From Oscillospiraceae bacterium (lineage in GTDB: Bacteria; Bacillota; Clostridia; Oscillospirales; Oscillospiraceae): a DNA stretch of 64,000 nucleotides. The notes under the pieces were generated by a model that made no database searches, was not told the origin of the DNA, and saw nothing but the letters and a program-made list of their open reading frames with translations. Below are positions 16,729 through 25,949 of the stretch, one piece after another. The position numbers and the translations under genes are program-made. Positions within the stretch are counted from its first letter, which is position 1. The number at the start of each line of letters is the position of its first letter. The stretch is from NCBI GenBank assembly GCA_009780235.1, contig WRAK01000001.1, positions 1 through 64,000 on the forward strand, in the 5' to 3' direction.

Positions 16729-18039
16729 ATGGCAATTGGCGGCGGAACATTCATAGCGCAAAACAAAATCCTGCCCGGCACATATATCAACTTCATCTCG
16801 GCGGCTTCGGCCTCCGTGGCACTCTCAGACCGAGGCCATGCGGCGATGGCGATGCCGCTCCCCTGGGGGCCGTGCGGGGAAATTATCACGGTGACGGGGG
16901 AGGACTTGGTACGAAACAGCCGTACTCTTTTCGGCAGGGAGTACAGCCACCCGGAACTGCGTCCGCTGCGGGAACTCTTCACAGGCGCACGGGTCGCGCA
17001 TCTTTTTCGGCTGGGTGCGGCGGGCGCGCGGGCGCATTGCGTGCTGGCGACGGCTCTGCACCCGGGGGTGCTCGGCAATCAGATTGCGCTGGTGGTTACC
17101 CCCGCAGGGGACGGGTTCGGGGTGGAGACATTGGTAGACGGCATCGGTGCAGATTATCAGACGGCGGCCTCAATGGAGGAACTCCGTGACAACGCTTTCG
17201 TCAGCTTCGACCGCACGCAGACCCTTGCCCCCACGGCGGGGATGCCCCTTACAGGCGGCACAGACGGTGTGCCGACAAACGAGGAATACGGCAGATTTTT
17301 AGAACTGTCCGAGCAGGTCAGTTTCAACACCATGGGCTGTATCGCCGCGGATGACACCGTAAAAGGCATGTTCGCCCGACACACCAAGCGGATGCGGGAG
17401 GAACTGGGTGTAAAATTCCAATGTGTCCTCTACCGCTGTACCGAGGCCGACTACGAGGGTGTTATCTCCGTGGAGAACGCAGTCGTAGAGGGAGGTGTCC
17501 TCACCGCCCCGTCCTCTCTCGTCTACTGGGTCACAGGCATGTCCGCAGGATGCCCCGTGAACCGCTCCCTCACCAACCGCCGTTACACCGGGGCATACAC
17601 CGTGGACACGACCCACACGCGGCAGGAGTTAGAGCAGGGGCGCAAAAACGGCAGTTTCTTCTTCCACGGCGCGGGACGGGGCGATGTCCGTGTGGTGGAG
17701 GACGTGAACACGCTCACCACCTTTACGGCAGACCGCTCAGCGGACTTCTCGCTCAACCAGACCGTCCGTGTGCTCGACCAAGTGGCGGCGGATACTGCGG
17801 GTCTGTTCGCAGACCGCTACTTGGGTATCATCCCCAACGATGAGGCGGGGCGCATCAGTCTTTGGAGCGATATCGTGAGCCATCATCGGCGGCTGGAGAC
17901 CATCCGCGCCATCGAGGACTTTGAGCCGGAGGATATCATTGTAGAGCCGGGTGAGACGAAGCAGAGCGTTGTAGTCACGGGGCGGATTACTCCTGTGACG
18001 GCGATGAGCCAGTTGTATATGACCGTTGTGGTCTGGTAG
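16729..18039 (+). CDS. xkdK: Contractile tail sheath protein, XkdK-like
   Basis: This 436-aa protein is a phage tail sheath subunit of the XkdK family. It starts MAIGGGTFIAQNKILPGTYI and carries the conserved stretches GVLGNQIALVV (about 122), the domain with PLTGGTDG, and the C-terminal insertion/handshake region (AADTAGLFADRYLGIIPNDE, ITPVTAMSQLYMTVVV). Its presence proves the particle is contractile. AAGGAAGG precedes the ATG. Confidence 0.93.
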   Translation: MAIGGGTFIAQNKILPGTYINFISAASASVALSDRGHAAMAMPLPWGPCGEIITVTGEDLVRNSRTLFGREYSHPELRPLRELFTGARVAHLFRLGAAGARAHCVLATALHPGVLGNQIALVVTPAGDGFGVETLVDGIGADYQTAASMEELRDNAFVSFDRTQTLAPTAGMPLTGGTDGVPTNEEYGRFLELSEQVSFNTMGCIAADDTVKGMFARHTKRMREELGVKFQCVLYRCTEADYEGVISVENAVVEGGVLTAPSSLVYWVTGMSAGCPVNRSLTNRRYTGAYTVDTTHTRQELEQGRKNGSFFFHGAGRGDVRVVEDVNTLTTFTADRSADFSLNQTVRVLDQVAADTAGLFADRYLGIIPNDEAGRISLWSDIVSHHRRLETIRAIEDFEPEDIIVEPGETKQSVVVTGRITPVTAMSQLYMTVVVW

Positions 18040-18052
18040 AGAGGAGAGAGGA

Positions 18053-18523
18053 ATGAACAGCTTTATGAACGCCAGAGACGCAGTCAGCGCGCCCTTAGCC
18101 GAGTGCTATGTGACCATCGAGGGACGCCGTTATCACTTCATGCAGGCCATCGACTTAGAGGCCACCATTGAGCGGGTGAAGCAGGAGGTACCTATTCTCG
18201 GCCAAACCGGGCGGGGCAACAAGGCTACCGGCTGGAGGGGGAGAGGGAGTGCGACGTTCCACTACAACACGAGCATCTTCCGTGAGCTGATGTATCGTTT
18301 CAAGTCTAAGGGTGAGGATGTGTATTTCGACATCCAAATCGCCAACGAGGATCCTACCTCCGCCGCAGGGCGGCAGACGGTAGTGCTCAAGGGCTGTAAT
18401 CTCGACAGCGGTGTCTTGGCCAAGTTTGACGCCGATGCGGATTTTCTGTCCGAGGAGTTGGAGTTTACCTTCGAGGACTTTGAAATTCCGGAGAAGTTTA
18501 CGCTGTTGGAAGGGATGTACTAG
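18053..18523 (+). CDS. xkdM: Tail tube protein, XkdM-like
   Basis: This 156-aa protein matches the XkdM/DUF2001 tube family (ECYVTIEGRRYHFMQAIDLE, GWRGRGSATFHYNTSIFREL, and FTFEDFEIPEKFTLLEGMY at the end). It follows the sheath gene by 13 bases with GAGGAGAGAGG as ribosome site, so both are likely made from one message in large amounts. It is the last tail structural gene in the cluster. Confidence 0.93.
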   Translation: MNSFMNARDAVSAPLAECYVTIEGRRYHFMQAIDLEATIERVKQEVPILGQTGRGNKATGWRGRGSATFHYNTSIFRELMYRFKSKGEDVYFDIQIANEDPTSAAGRQTVVLKGCNLDSGVLAKFDADADFLSEELEFTFEDFEIPEKFTLLEGMY

Positions 18524-18540
18524 GCTGTCTGCAACATATG

Positions 18541-18766
18541 CTGTAGGGGCGGCCCCGCGTGGCCGCCCGTGTCCGTAGGGCGCGCCGAGGGCGTCGGCGC
18601 CCCAGGGGGTGTTTTGAAACCCGACGCAACCGCCTTTTCGGCGATTTTTCCGCCCTGCGGCGGCAAATTTTCTTGAAATAAACCAATTATTCCTGCAAAA
18701 ATTTGACTTGCAGGATGAAAAAATCACTCAAAAATCCGGCCACGCCGAGTTTCAAAACACCCCCTA
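18541..18766. repeat. Two repeat families between tube and amidase genes
   Basis: A family A left half (TGTAGGGGCGGCC) lies at about 18541-18570. A 20-bp inverted repeat follows, with GGGGGTGTTTTGAAAC at about 18604 and GTTTCAAAACACCCCC at about 18749-18764. It encloses about 125 bases that include small hairpins. A relative of this second element is at 27188-27232. Confidence 0.75.
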
Positions 18767-18784
18767 CAATCAGGAGGATAAATT

Positions 18785-19846
18785 ATGATATTAACCCAAT
18801 CATTCATCCGAAACCACCGCACCTTTACAAACCCGCAGACGATTACGGTGCGGGGTCTCATGCTCCATAGTGTGGGCGTACCGCAGCCGAGGGCGCAGGT
18901 GTTTATTGACCGTTGGAACAACCCCGCAGCGAGTGTCAGCGTCCACGGCTTTGTCGAGGCGGGCGGCAGAGCGATTCAGATTCTGCCTTGGACGAATCGC
19001 GCTTGGCATTGCGGCGGAGCGGGGAACAACACCCACATCGGCATCGAGATGACCGAGCCGGCCAGCATTCGTTACACCGGGAGCGGCGCGAATTTCGTGG
19101 ACAATGACCCCGCCGCCACCCGCGCTTTCGTACACGACACGTATCAGACGGCGGTGCTGCTCTTTGCGCAGCTCTGTGGCGAATTTCGGCTCAACCCGTT
19201 GGGGGACGGCGTAATTATCAGCCATTCCGAGGGTCACAGACGGGGCATCGCGTCGAACCACGCAGACGTGGAGCATCTGTGGAACCGCCACGGTTTGAGT
19301 ATGGCGCAATTCCGCCGAGACGTAGCTGCCGCAGTCGGCGGGGGCGGTCAGAGCGGAGGCGAAGCGAGCGAGGAAATCACGGCGACGCTGTTCCGTGTCA
19401 CCACGCAGTCATCGCCCCTCAATGTCCGCGTATCACCCGGCTCGACGGCACCCGTCGTGGGGACATTTGCCCGCAGCACTCTGGTCACAGCCACCCGCCG
19501 TTCCGGGGACTGGCTCCACGTGACAGACGGTCGCCTTACCGGCTGGGCATCCGCCCAATTTTTGACCGAAGCCGTCCCGTTGGCGGTGGATGCACTTGTA
19601 CAGGCGGGTATAATTAACACGCCCGACCATTGGTTGGAGCATTATCGGGACTTGCCGCATCTCGACCGGCTTTTGGTCGTCCTGTCCGAACTCAACTTCA
19701 GCAGAGGTTCCGTAGACAATGTGGAGACCGCCATCGGGCTTCTGAATCGTGCCGGGGCAATCAACTCACCCGGCTACTGGCGGGATAATCACGCCGCGGT
19801 GCCATTTTTGGATCAACTGCTGATACGGGCGGCCGGGGCGTTGTAG
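18785..19846 (+). CDS. N-acetylmuramoyl-L-alanine amidase (endolysin-like, Amidase_2 + SH3)
   Basis: This 353-aa protein has an N-terminal amidase_2 domain (residues 1-175) with zinc-ligand histidines in MLHSVG, AWHCGG and the region SHSEGHR..HADVEHLW. An SH3-type wall-binding domain (about 200-260: LNVRVSPGSTAPVVGTF) and a C-terminal pair of related repeats (ALVQAGIINTPDHWLEHYRD and GLLNRAGAINSPGYWRDNHA) follow. It cleaves the peptide from muramic acid in peptidoglycan. It closes the particle cluster, but no holin gene is visible beside it. No signal peptide is present, consistent with a lysis or particle enzyme. Confidence 0.9.
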   Translation: MILTQSFIRNHRTFTNPQTITVRGLMLHSVGVPQPRAQVFIDRWNNPAASVSVHGFVEAGGRAIQILPWTNRAWHCGGAGNNTHIGIEMTEPASIRYTGSGANFVDNDPAATRAFVHDTYQTAVLLFAQLCGEFRLNPLGDGVIISHSEGHRRGIASNHADVEHLWNRHGLSMAQFRRDVAAAVGGGGQSGGEASEEITATLFRVTTQSSPLNVRVSPGSTAPVVGTFARSTLVTATRRSGDWLHVTDGRLTGWASAQFLTEAVPLAVDALVQAGIINTPDHWLEHYRDLPHLDRLLVVLSELNFSRGSVDNVETAIGLLNRAGAINSPGYWRDNHAAVPFLDQLLIRAAGAL

Positions 19847-20191
19847 CGCGAGGTCCACGTAGGGGCGGCCATTGACGATTTGTTGTTCTGTGAAAGCAAC
19901 GACCCTTTATGTTCTTGCTCACCTATAAGAAATAGTCCTTTTATCACAAACACCCCTCACCGGCGGTCGAGGCGCAAACAACGCAAGTTAAAAAGGAGCA
20001 GGCTGAACAAACACGGTTCCGACAATAGCAAAGAAAGCGCAGCGACACAGGGCTGATATGAAATCCGTCCCTGCAACGACCGCAAAAACCCATGCGCAGG
20101 CTCCCCTCACCAAACAACCCCTACCCCGAATACAATACCCCACGGGCACATACGCCCGCACTCAGTTTAAAAAGATGGGGTAAACATCAAT
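19847..20191 (+). other. 345-base gap with no clear gene
   Basis: A degraded family A start (GTAGGGGCGGCCATTG) lies at 19859. An orphan ribosome-site-like AAAAAGGAG at about 19989 has no sizeable reading frame after it. A 42-codon frame at about 20058 ends before the collagen gene but has no ribosome site. I see nothing else to support. Confidence 0.4.
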
Positions 20192-21172
20192 ATGAATCGA
20201 TACAAAGCAGACGAACAACACAGAGAGCAAGACTGTCACACGCCCCCTCGCAGGGAAGAGCGTTGCGTTACGGTCTGCGGCAAACCCGGCCCGCCCGGCC
20301 CCCGCGGTCCGCAAGGGCCGAGGGGCGAGCGCGGCTGTGACGGCAAAGAGGGCCATCCCGGCCCGCGCGGCCCCAAAGGGGAACCCGGCTGCGACGGCAG
20401 ATCCGGCCCGCCCGGCCCCAGAGGCCCGCAAGGCCCCAAGGGCGAACCCGGTCACCCCGGCAAGCACGGCTGTCCCGGCCCGAAAGGGGAACCCGGCAAA
20501 GACGGCTGTCCCGGTCAGCGCGGCCCGCGCGGCCTCCAAGGAGAACCCGGCCGACCGGGCAAGGACGGTTGTCACGGCGAAAAAGGTGAGCGCGGCTGTG
20601 ACGGCAAAGACGGCCGCCCCGGCCCCCGCGGCCCGATGGGGCCGAGAGGCGAGCGCGGAGAGCACGGCAGAGACGGCTGCGATGGCAGAGATGGCGCAAT
20701 CGACACCTACGCCTACCTTTTCACCACCCATTCTCTCACAGAGGGCGCGGCGGTGGATTTGAACTGCCACGGCCCCGTGGCGGGACACATCACACCCCGC
20801 GGCAGAAAAGTCGTGTTGGAAGAGACCGCCGACTACGCCGTATGGTTCACCGCGGAGCATCGTGAAGCCGACTGCGTAGAGCTCCGCCTCAACTGCAAGC
20901 CCATTCCCGGCGGCACCTATGCAGGCAACGGGATGGTTATCGTCCGGGCGTGTGCCGGCGACGAACTCACACTCTGCGCCACAGGCTGCGGCGGCCACGG
21001 CCCCGACTGCGGCTGCCATGCGGTCACGGCCTCACTCCTGATTCTCAAATTGGGCGACCGCTGTCACCACCACGAGCCGCCGAGGCACAGAGAACATTGT
21101 GATTGCAAAGAACATTGCGATTGCGAAACCCACGACGAGTACGAAGTCTACAGCGAAGAATACGCGGTATAA
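20192..21172 (+). CDS. Cysteine-bearing collagen-like protein with BclA-like C-terminal domain
   Basis: This 326-aa protein has about 46 uninterrupted Gly-X-Y triplets (residues about 30-168) rich in Pro, Lys, Arg and Glu. Seven triplets are of the form GCX (GCDG, GCPG, GCHG), an unusual feature that could allow disulfide links between strands. The C-terminal domain (about 170-290) looks like the jelly-roll trimerisation domain of BclA-like exosporium proteins, and the tail is rich in Cys, His and acidic residues ([20 protein letters not shown]). There is no signal peptide, which fits spore-surface proteins loaded from the mother cell. The nearby spoIIE supports, but does not prove, a spore role; a particle-fibre role is the alternative. 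Confidence 0.8.
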   Translation: MNRYKADEQHREQDCHTPPRREERCVTVCGKPGPPGPRGPQGPRGERGCDGKEGHPGPRGPKGEPGCDGRSGPPGPRGPQGPKGEPGHPGKHGCPGPKGEPGKDGCPGQRGPRGLQGEPGRPGKDGCHGEKGERGCDGKDGRPGPRGPMGPRGERGEHGRDGCDGRDGAIDTYAYLFTTHSLTEGAAVDLNCHGPVAGHITPRGRKVVLEETADYAVWFTAEHREADCVELRLNCKPIPGGTYAGNGMVIVRACAGDELTLCATGCGGHGPDCGCHAVTASLLILKLGDRCHHHEPPRHREHCDCKEHCDCETHDEYEVYSEEYAV

Positions 21173-21196
21173 AGGCGGCATCTTGCCGTTCGTCCC

Positions 21197-21228
21197 CCCT
21201 CGGAATGAACATTCCGAGGGTTTTTTTT
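21197..21228 (+). terminator. Intrinsic terminator after collagen-like gene
   Basis: CCCTCGGAATG (21197-21207) pairs with CATTCCGAGGG (21210-21220) and is followed by eight T residues. It ends the collagen-gene transcript before spoIIE. Confidence 0.92.
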
Positions 21229-21363
21229 ATTTCTGCCCATTCCCCAATCAAAACTCCCCCAAACCGACAGCGCAATGCGACTACGTTTTTATGTAAACCG
21301 AAGTACACTAAAGGAAAAACGCCGCGTATATGAGACAAGCCCTATCCGCAAGGGGGATTACTT

Positions 21364-23703
21364 ATGGAAACCATCAGACAAAGCCTGCGCCGTCTTAGTT
21401 TAAGAGGGGAGACTGTCCTCGGCCGCCCGGAGATGATTCGCGTCGTCCGATGCCTCGCCCACTTCCTCCTCGCCCTCGGCCTCTCACAGGCGGAAGTGTT
21501 CGGAAGCTACACGCCATTCGGTGTGGCCGTCGTCGCCGTCTCCGGGCCGGGGATGACGGGCGCATTGGCATTTGCCGGCGTAGTGCTCGGCAGTTACTTG
21601 GGCGGAGACTTTTTCTTCGGCCTGAAATATATCGCCATGGCTGTACTGGTCTACGCCGCAAACCTCGTATTCCACGACGTTGCCGTCTATAAAAAGCATT
21701 GGTTCAAACCCGCCGTGGCCGCTTTCATGGCCGCCGCCACAGGTTTTGTCTACGTCCAAGACGCGGGGTTCGGTATGACGGCGGTTATCTTCTACATCAC
21801 GGAGACCACGCTCATCGGCGGCAGTACCTACTTCTTCCAAATCGCCCTCGTCGGGTGGGGCGGCGCGGTGCGGGAGGAGGATATGGGGCTGAAGCGCACG
21901 GTCAGCGTGCTCATCCTCGTCTCCGTCTGCCTCGTCGCCCTCGCTGGGATGACAGGCCCCGCCGGAATCTCCGTCGGGCGACTCCTGGCCGTGTTTTTGG
22001 TAATGTGTACCGCCTATAAGGGCGGTGTCGGATCCGGCAGCACCGCCGGGGCGGCACTAGGGATTGCGATGGATGCCTCCCTCGGCGGCACACCGTTTTT
22101 CTCCATGGCCTACGCATTCTCAGGCCTAATCTCCGGGCTGTTCGGACGGCACGGGAAACTTTTGTTTACAGTCAGCTTCGTCCTCGCCAATGCCGTAGCC
22201 GTGCTGTGGACTTGGGGGGAGCCCGCCCACATTGCGGCGGTCTATGAGGTGTTCCTTGTCTCCATGACGTTCATGTTCCTGCCCGGTAGTGTGCTGTCAA
22301 AATTTGCCCTCAACTTTGGAGAGGAGGCCATAGATACCCCCGTCACCCGCACCCGTACCGCGGCCCAAGGCCGAGCCGAGCGGCTCGCAAGCGCGTTCCA
22401 CACCCTCTATGAGACGGTAAAGTCGCCCCCCGTTGAGTGGAAAAACGACAATGACATCGCAACCGTCTTTGATCGTGCCGCCGAGGGCTGCTGCCGCAAG
22501 TGCCAACGCGCGCTCTCCTGTTGGCGGCTCGACTACGAGACCACCATAGACGCCATGAACAACGCCACCAAACCCATGCTGGAACGCGGTTCACTCGAAG
22601 CGGCGGACTTCCCTCGGCACTTTCGGGAGAGTTGCAAGCACTTGGAGCGGTATATCGACCTCGTCAACTTTGAACTCAAAGCCCTCACCCTCCGCCGCCA
22701 ACACAGGGCCAGACTGCGGGAGAACCGTACTGTCCTCGCCGCCCAATACGCCGATATGAGGGCCATCCTCACAGACCTCGCCACGGAGCTGAGCGAATCT
22801 CTCACCCCCGAACCCGTCCGAGAACGTAAACTCAGACGTTTCCTGCGCACCTTGGATGTAGAAGCGAAAACGGCAGTCTTTCGAGACACCTGCGGCCGTC
22901 TCCACGCAGAACTGCGGGGCGTGAACCTCCGTACTCTGCTCCGAGACTCCGACCGTCTCGCCAAACTTTCCGCCGCCCTCGGCGTGCGCCTCTGCGAGAA
23001 ACGCACGGAGACACCCGAACATGAGCGGGAAGTCATCGCCCTCATGGAGGCCGAGCCTTTAGCCGCCGCTGTGGGCATTGCCTCCGTCCGCCGCCGCGGC
23101 CAGACAGTCAGCGGTGATCGCAGTACCTATTTCAAGACCGATGACGGAAACCTCTGTCTCATCCTCTGTGACGGCATGGGCACAGGCGGTGCCGCCGCAA
23201 AAGAGAGCGGCGAACTCAGCAATATTTTGCAGCAGTTCCTCCAAGCGGGATTAGACCCCGCTGCGGCGATGAAGCTCACAAACGGCGCGCTTCAAGTCAA
23301 AAACGGCGGCCTCACCGCATGTGCTTCGGTGGATTTACTCACCGTCAGCCTCTTCACCGGCGCGGCCAAACTATACAAATACGGTGCCGCCCCGACCTAC
23401 ATCAAGCGCGGCAGAAATGTCAAAGCCATCCGTGGCGAAAGCCTCGCCGCAGGGCTGGGGAGCGCGAAATCTCATACGCCGGATACCGCAAACCTGCGTC
23501 TGCCGCCCGGAAGCTTTGCCGTCTTAGTCTCCGACGGTATCTCCCAAGAAAAAGATGACAAATGGCTCCGCATCCTGCTTGCCGACTATACCGGAACCGA
23601 GGCAAAAGAACTCGCCCGCGAGATAGTAGAGGCCGCCATAGCCCGCACGGGGCATGAGGACGATAAGACGGTGTTGGCGGTGTTTGTGGAGGAACGGACG
23701 TAG
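21364..23703 (+). CDS. spoIIE: Stage II sporulation protein E (SpoIIE phosphatase)
   Basis: This 779-aa membrane phosphatase dephosphorylates SpoIIAA and so activates sigma-F in the forespore. Residues about 25-320 contain some ten hydrophobic spans. A regulatory region with conserved cysteines (GCCRKCQRALSCW, about 377-390) follows. The C-terminal PP2C domain has its metal-binding aspartates in CDGMGTGG (D603) and SDGISQE (D724). The length matches other SpoIIE proteins. AGGGGG precedes the ATG. It appears monocistronic or leads the small gene after it. Confidence 0.96.
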   Translation: METIRQSLRRLSLRGETVLGRPEMIRVVRCLAHFLLALGLSQAEVFGSYTPFGVAVVAVSGPGMTGALAFAGVVLGSYLGGDFFFGLKYIAMAVLVYAANLVFHDVAVYKKHWFKPAVAAFMAAATGFVYVQDAGFGMTAVIFYITETTLIGGSTYFFQIALVGWGGAVREEDMGLKRTVSVLILVSVCLVALAGMTGPAGISVGRLLAVFLVMCTAYKGGVGSGSTAGAALGIAMDASLGGTPFFSMAYAFSGLISGLFGRHGKLLFTVSFVLANAVAVLWTWGEPAHIAAVYEVFLVSMTFMFLPGSVLSKFALNFGEEAIDTPVTRTRTAAQGRAERLASAFHTLYETVKSPPVEWKNDNDIATVFDRAAEGCCRKCQRALSCWRLDYETTIDAMNNATKPMLERGSLEAADFPRHFRESCKHLERYIDLVNFELKALTLRRQHRARLRENRTVLAAQYADMRAILTDLATELSESLTPEPVRERKLRRFLRTLDVEAKTAVFRDTCGRLHAELRGVNLRTLLRDSDRLAKLSAALGVRLCEKRTETPEHEREVIALMEAEPLAAAVGIASVRRRGQTVSGDRSTYFKTDDGNLCLILCDGMGTGGAAAKESGELSNILQQFLQAGLDPAAAMKLTNGALQVKNGGLTACASVDLLTVSLFTGAAKLYKYGAAPTYIKRGRNVKAIRGESLAAGLGSAKSHTPDTANLRLPPGSFAVLVSDGISQEKDDKWLRILLADYTGTEAKELAREIVEAAIARTGHEDDKTVLAVFVEERT

Positions 23704-23705
23704 GG

Positions 23706-23812
23706 TAATGCAGAATGTAGAGTTTAGAATGTAGAATTTTGGTAAATTCAAATCATGTCGCTTTGCGGCATACCACAATTCTACACGCTATATTCTAACT
23801 AAATTCTAAATT
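23706..23812. repeat. AT-rich repeat of TAGAAT/ATTCTA words
   Basis: AGAATGTAGAATT (about 23728) is mirrored by AATTCTACA and repeated as ATTCTAAC and ATTCTAAATT up to 23812. It is an interrupted inverted repeat in an otherwise GC-rich region, of the MITE-like kind. No reading frame crosses it. Confidence 0.5.
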
Positions 23813-23881
23813 GAAAACCCCGTATATTTCCAACCCAAACAGGCTAAAATCCAAAGAATCCCATAAGAGAGTGGTGAACGC

Positions 23882-24154
23882 ATGGTAAAAGGAACCACCC
23901 GCCGTGTCATCGTCGTCAAATCCCCCGACCCGCGTTATTTCGAAGAGGCCATCTTCATCGTCAAAGAGGACGTGAACCTTACAGGCGTAGATGCGAGCTG
24001 TGTATTGGAAGAAGCAAGGGAAGTCGCCAATGGCTACGTGAAACAACAAATTTATACCCGCGGAAAACTCGCCAAAATCCCGCGTCTCGCCTATCTTGCG
24101 GCGGGTGCGGTACTCTCTGCGGCAACAATCGTGCTGTCGGGCATATTTTTGTAG
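23882..24154 (+). CDS. Small conserved-looking membrane protein
   Basis: This 90-aa protein has a soluble N-terminal part (TTRRVIVVKSPDPRYFEEAI, FIVKEDV) and one C-terminal membrane span (about 69-88). I recall similar short proteins in Clostridia but no known function. It may be tail-anchored, with the N-terminus in the cytoplasm. It lies between spoIIE and the deaminase gene, about 180 bases after spoIIE and 54 before the deaminase. Its start has only a weak GAGAGTGGTG upstream. Confidence 0.65.
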   Translation: MVKGTTRRVIVVKSPDPRYFEEAIFIVKEDVNLTGVDASCVLEEAREVANGYVKQQIYTRGKLAKIPRLAYLAAGAVLSAATIVLSGIFL

Positions 24155-24208
24155 CGCAATCTTAGCGAAATATGGTATAATGGTGGACATGGAAAGGAGG
24201 ACGTTTCT

Positions 24209-25504
24209 ATGTCCATTTTATTTGAAAATATCCTCGGAGTATTTGAAGCCCCGGCGGGCGGATTTGCCTTGCGCCATGCAAATGTCTACATAGAGCACGG
24301 CAAAATCGCCGGGATTGACCACGCACCTAAAGATTTCACCTTTACCGCCAAACGCCGCATCGACGGCAGGGGTAAACTGCTCATCCCCGGCCTCATCAAC
24401 ATCCATACGCACATCCCCATGGTATTCCTGCGCAACGCCGCCGAAGACCTCACCTTCCACGAGTGGCTCTTCGACCGCATCCTGCCGATGGAGGCGAAAG
24501 TCCGCGCGGAGGACGCCTACTGGATGACACAGCTCGGTCTCATGGAAATGCTCCGTACAGGGACGACCTGTTTCCTCGACATGTACCTCTTCACCGACGC
24601 GATAGCGTCCGCCATTTGCGACGCGGGCGGCCGTGCCGTCCTCAGCCGCGGCCTCGTCGGCGGTGAGGGGAGCGATGTGAAGCTCAAAGAGGCTGTGGAC
24701 GAAATCGGCCGCTGGCGGGACAGGGAAAACCTCAGCTTTATGATGGCCCCCCACGCCCCCTACACCTGCGATCCGAGCTATCAACGCGAGATTGTCCAAA
24801 CCGCAAAGCAACTCGATGTCGGCCTCCACACCCACATCTCCGAAAGTGTCCGCGAGATTGAGGAGTTCGTCGCCCAATACGGGATGCGTCCCCCGCAGAT
24901 GCTGGAGGAGACGGGGATGCTCACGCCCCGCACCGTCGGCGCGCACTGCGTGCATGTAAACGACGCGGATATCGAAATTCTCGCCCGTAACGGCGTCCAC
25001 GTGGCGCATAACCCGGTGAGCAATCTGAAAATCGCAAACGGCGTCGCCCCCGTGCCGAAGTTTATGGCGGCGGGTATCAACGTCGGCATCGGCACGGACG
25101 GTGCGGCGAGTAACAACACGCTTAACATGTTCAAAGACCTCAGCGTGGCCGCCATTGTCCACAAGGGCTTCAGCGGCGACCCGCAGACCGTCAAGTCGCA
25201 TGAGGCCTTGCAGATGGTCTGGGGCAACGGCGCAAAGGCATTGGGTATGGGCGACAAAATCGGCAAAATCGCCGAGGGTTACGCCGCCGACCTCGTCATG
25301 CTCGACCTGGATGCGCCCAACCTTCGCCCCCTAAACGACCCCATCGCCGCGCTGGCCTACTCCACCAGCGGTCACGAGGTGGAACTCACCATGGTCGGCG
25401 GTAAGATTCTGTATGAGAACGGCAGTTTCCCAACGATGGACGCCGAGCGCGTCGTGCGTGAGGTGGAGACGACCTGTGCGCGGATTGGGCTGCGGAATCA
25501 ATAG
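24209..25504 (+). CDS. mtaD: 5-methylthioadenosine/S-adenosylhomocysteine deaminase
   Basis: This 431-aa amidohydrolase should deaminate MTA and SAH to the inosyl forms. The metal-binding motif is NIHTHIPM (residues about 65-72), then HAPYTC, HTHISESVREIEEF, GAHCVHV and the aspartate in GTDGAASNN. The length is standard. AAAGGAGG lies eight bases before the ATG. MTA is the by-product of spermidine synthase, which this genome encodes at 49 kb, so the enzyme plausibly clears MTA from polyamine synthesis. Exact substrate preference among related adenosine deaminases cannot be told from sequence. Confidence 0.9.
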   Translation: MSILFENILGVFEAPAGGFALRHANVYIEHGKIAGIDHAPKDFTFTAKRRIDGRGKLLIPGLINIHTHIPMVFLRNAAEDLTFHEWLFDRILPMEAKVRAEDAYWMTQLGLMEMLRTGTTCFLDMYLFTDAIASAICDAGGRAVLSRGLVGGEGSDVKLKEAVDEIGRWRDRENLSFMMAPHAPYTCDPSYQREIVQTAKQLDVGLHTHISESVREIEEFVAQYGMRPPQMLEETGMLTPRTVGAHCVHVNDADIEILARNGVHVAHNPVSNLKIANGVAPVPKFMAAGINVGIGTDGAASNNTLNMFKDLSVAAIVHKGFSGDPQTVKSHEALQMVWGNGAKALGMGDKIGKIAEGYAADLVMLDLDAPNLRPLNDPIAALAYSTSGHEVELTMVGGKILYENGSFPTMDAERVVREVETTCARIGLRNQ

Positions 25505-25949
25505 GAATATATGGGGTCGGTTTTCACAAAACCGACCCCTTTTCCCGTCGTAGGGGCGGCATTCTGCCGCCCGCCGTCTCTAATCATATGAGCAGCTTCT
25601 ATGAGGCGAACGCATATAGGCCGCAAAGGCTCCTTTTCCAAAGGAGCTGTCGCCGTAGGCGACTGAGGATTGCCCTTGACCCCGCCGGAGGCTAGGGGGA
25701 AGGTCGAAGGGGGACCAGTCCCCCTTCGAAGGCGCATCGTCCGCCGTAGGCGGACTTATACATTTCCCGCAGGAAATGTATGCGCCTGGAATCCTCCGTC
25801 AGGCTTCGCCTGCCACCTCCTTTGGAAAAGGAGGCTTCGCAGCTTGGGGTGCATTTGCGCTAAACATATGTCCCCTACAATCCATTTGCCCCCAACCCCA
25901 ATCTATGATATACTCCCCATATCTCCCCACCACCCATTCGGAGGCCCTC
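25505..25949. repeat. 445-base repeat-filled gap
   Basis: Contains a family A half (TAGGGGCGGCATTCTGCCGC, about 25551) and two family B blocks: AAGGCTCCTTTTCCAAAGGA followed by GCTGTCG..CGACTGAGGATT (25624-25674), and TCCGTCAGGCTTCGCCTGCC followed by ACCTCCTTTGGAAAAGGAGG (25794-25835). No gene is visible. The transporter start and its GGAGG follow. Confidence 0.75.

Noticed and set aside
5144-19846. Pure tailocin (headless bacteriocin) interpretation
   Set aside because: Portal, capsid and connector-like genes are present and intact, so a head or head-like part is expected.
20058-20186. 42-codon frame before the collagen-like gene
   Set aside because: No ribosome binding site, no recognisable content, and lies in a region of decayed sequence.
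25549-25860. Clusters of palindromes resembling a CRISPR array
   Set aside because: Repeat units differ in length and sequence, spacing is irregular, and there are no cas genes; these are dispersed intergenic repeats.
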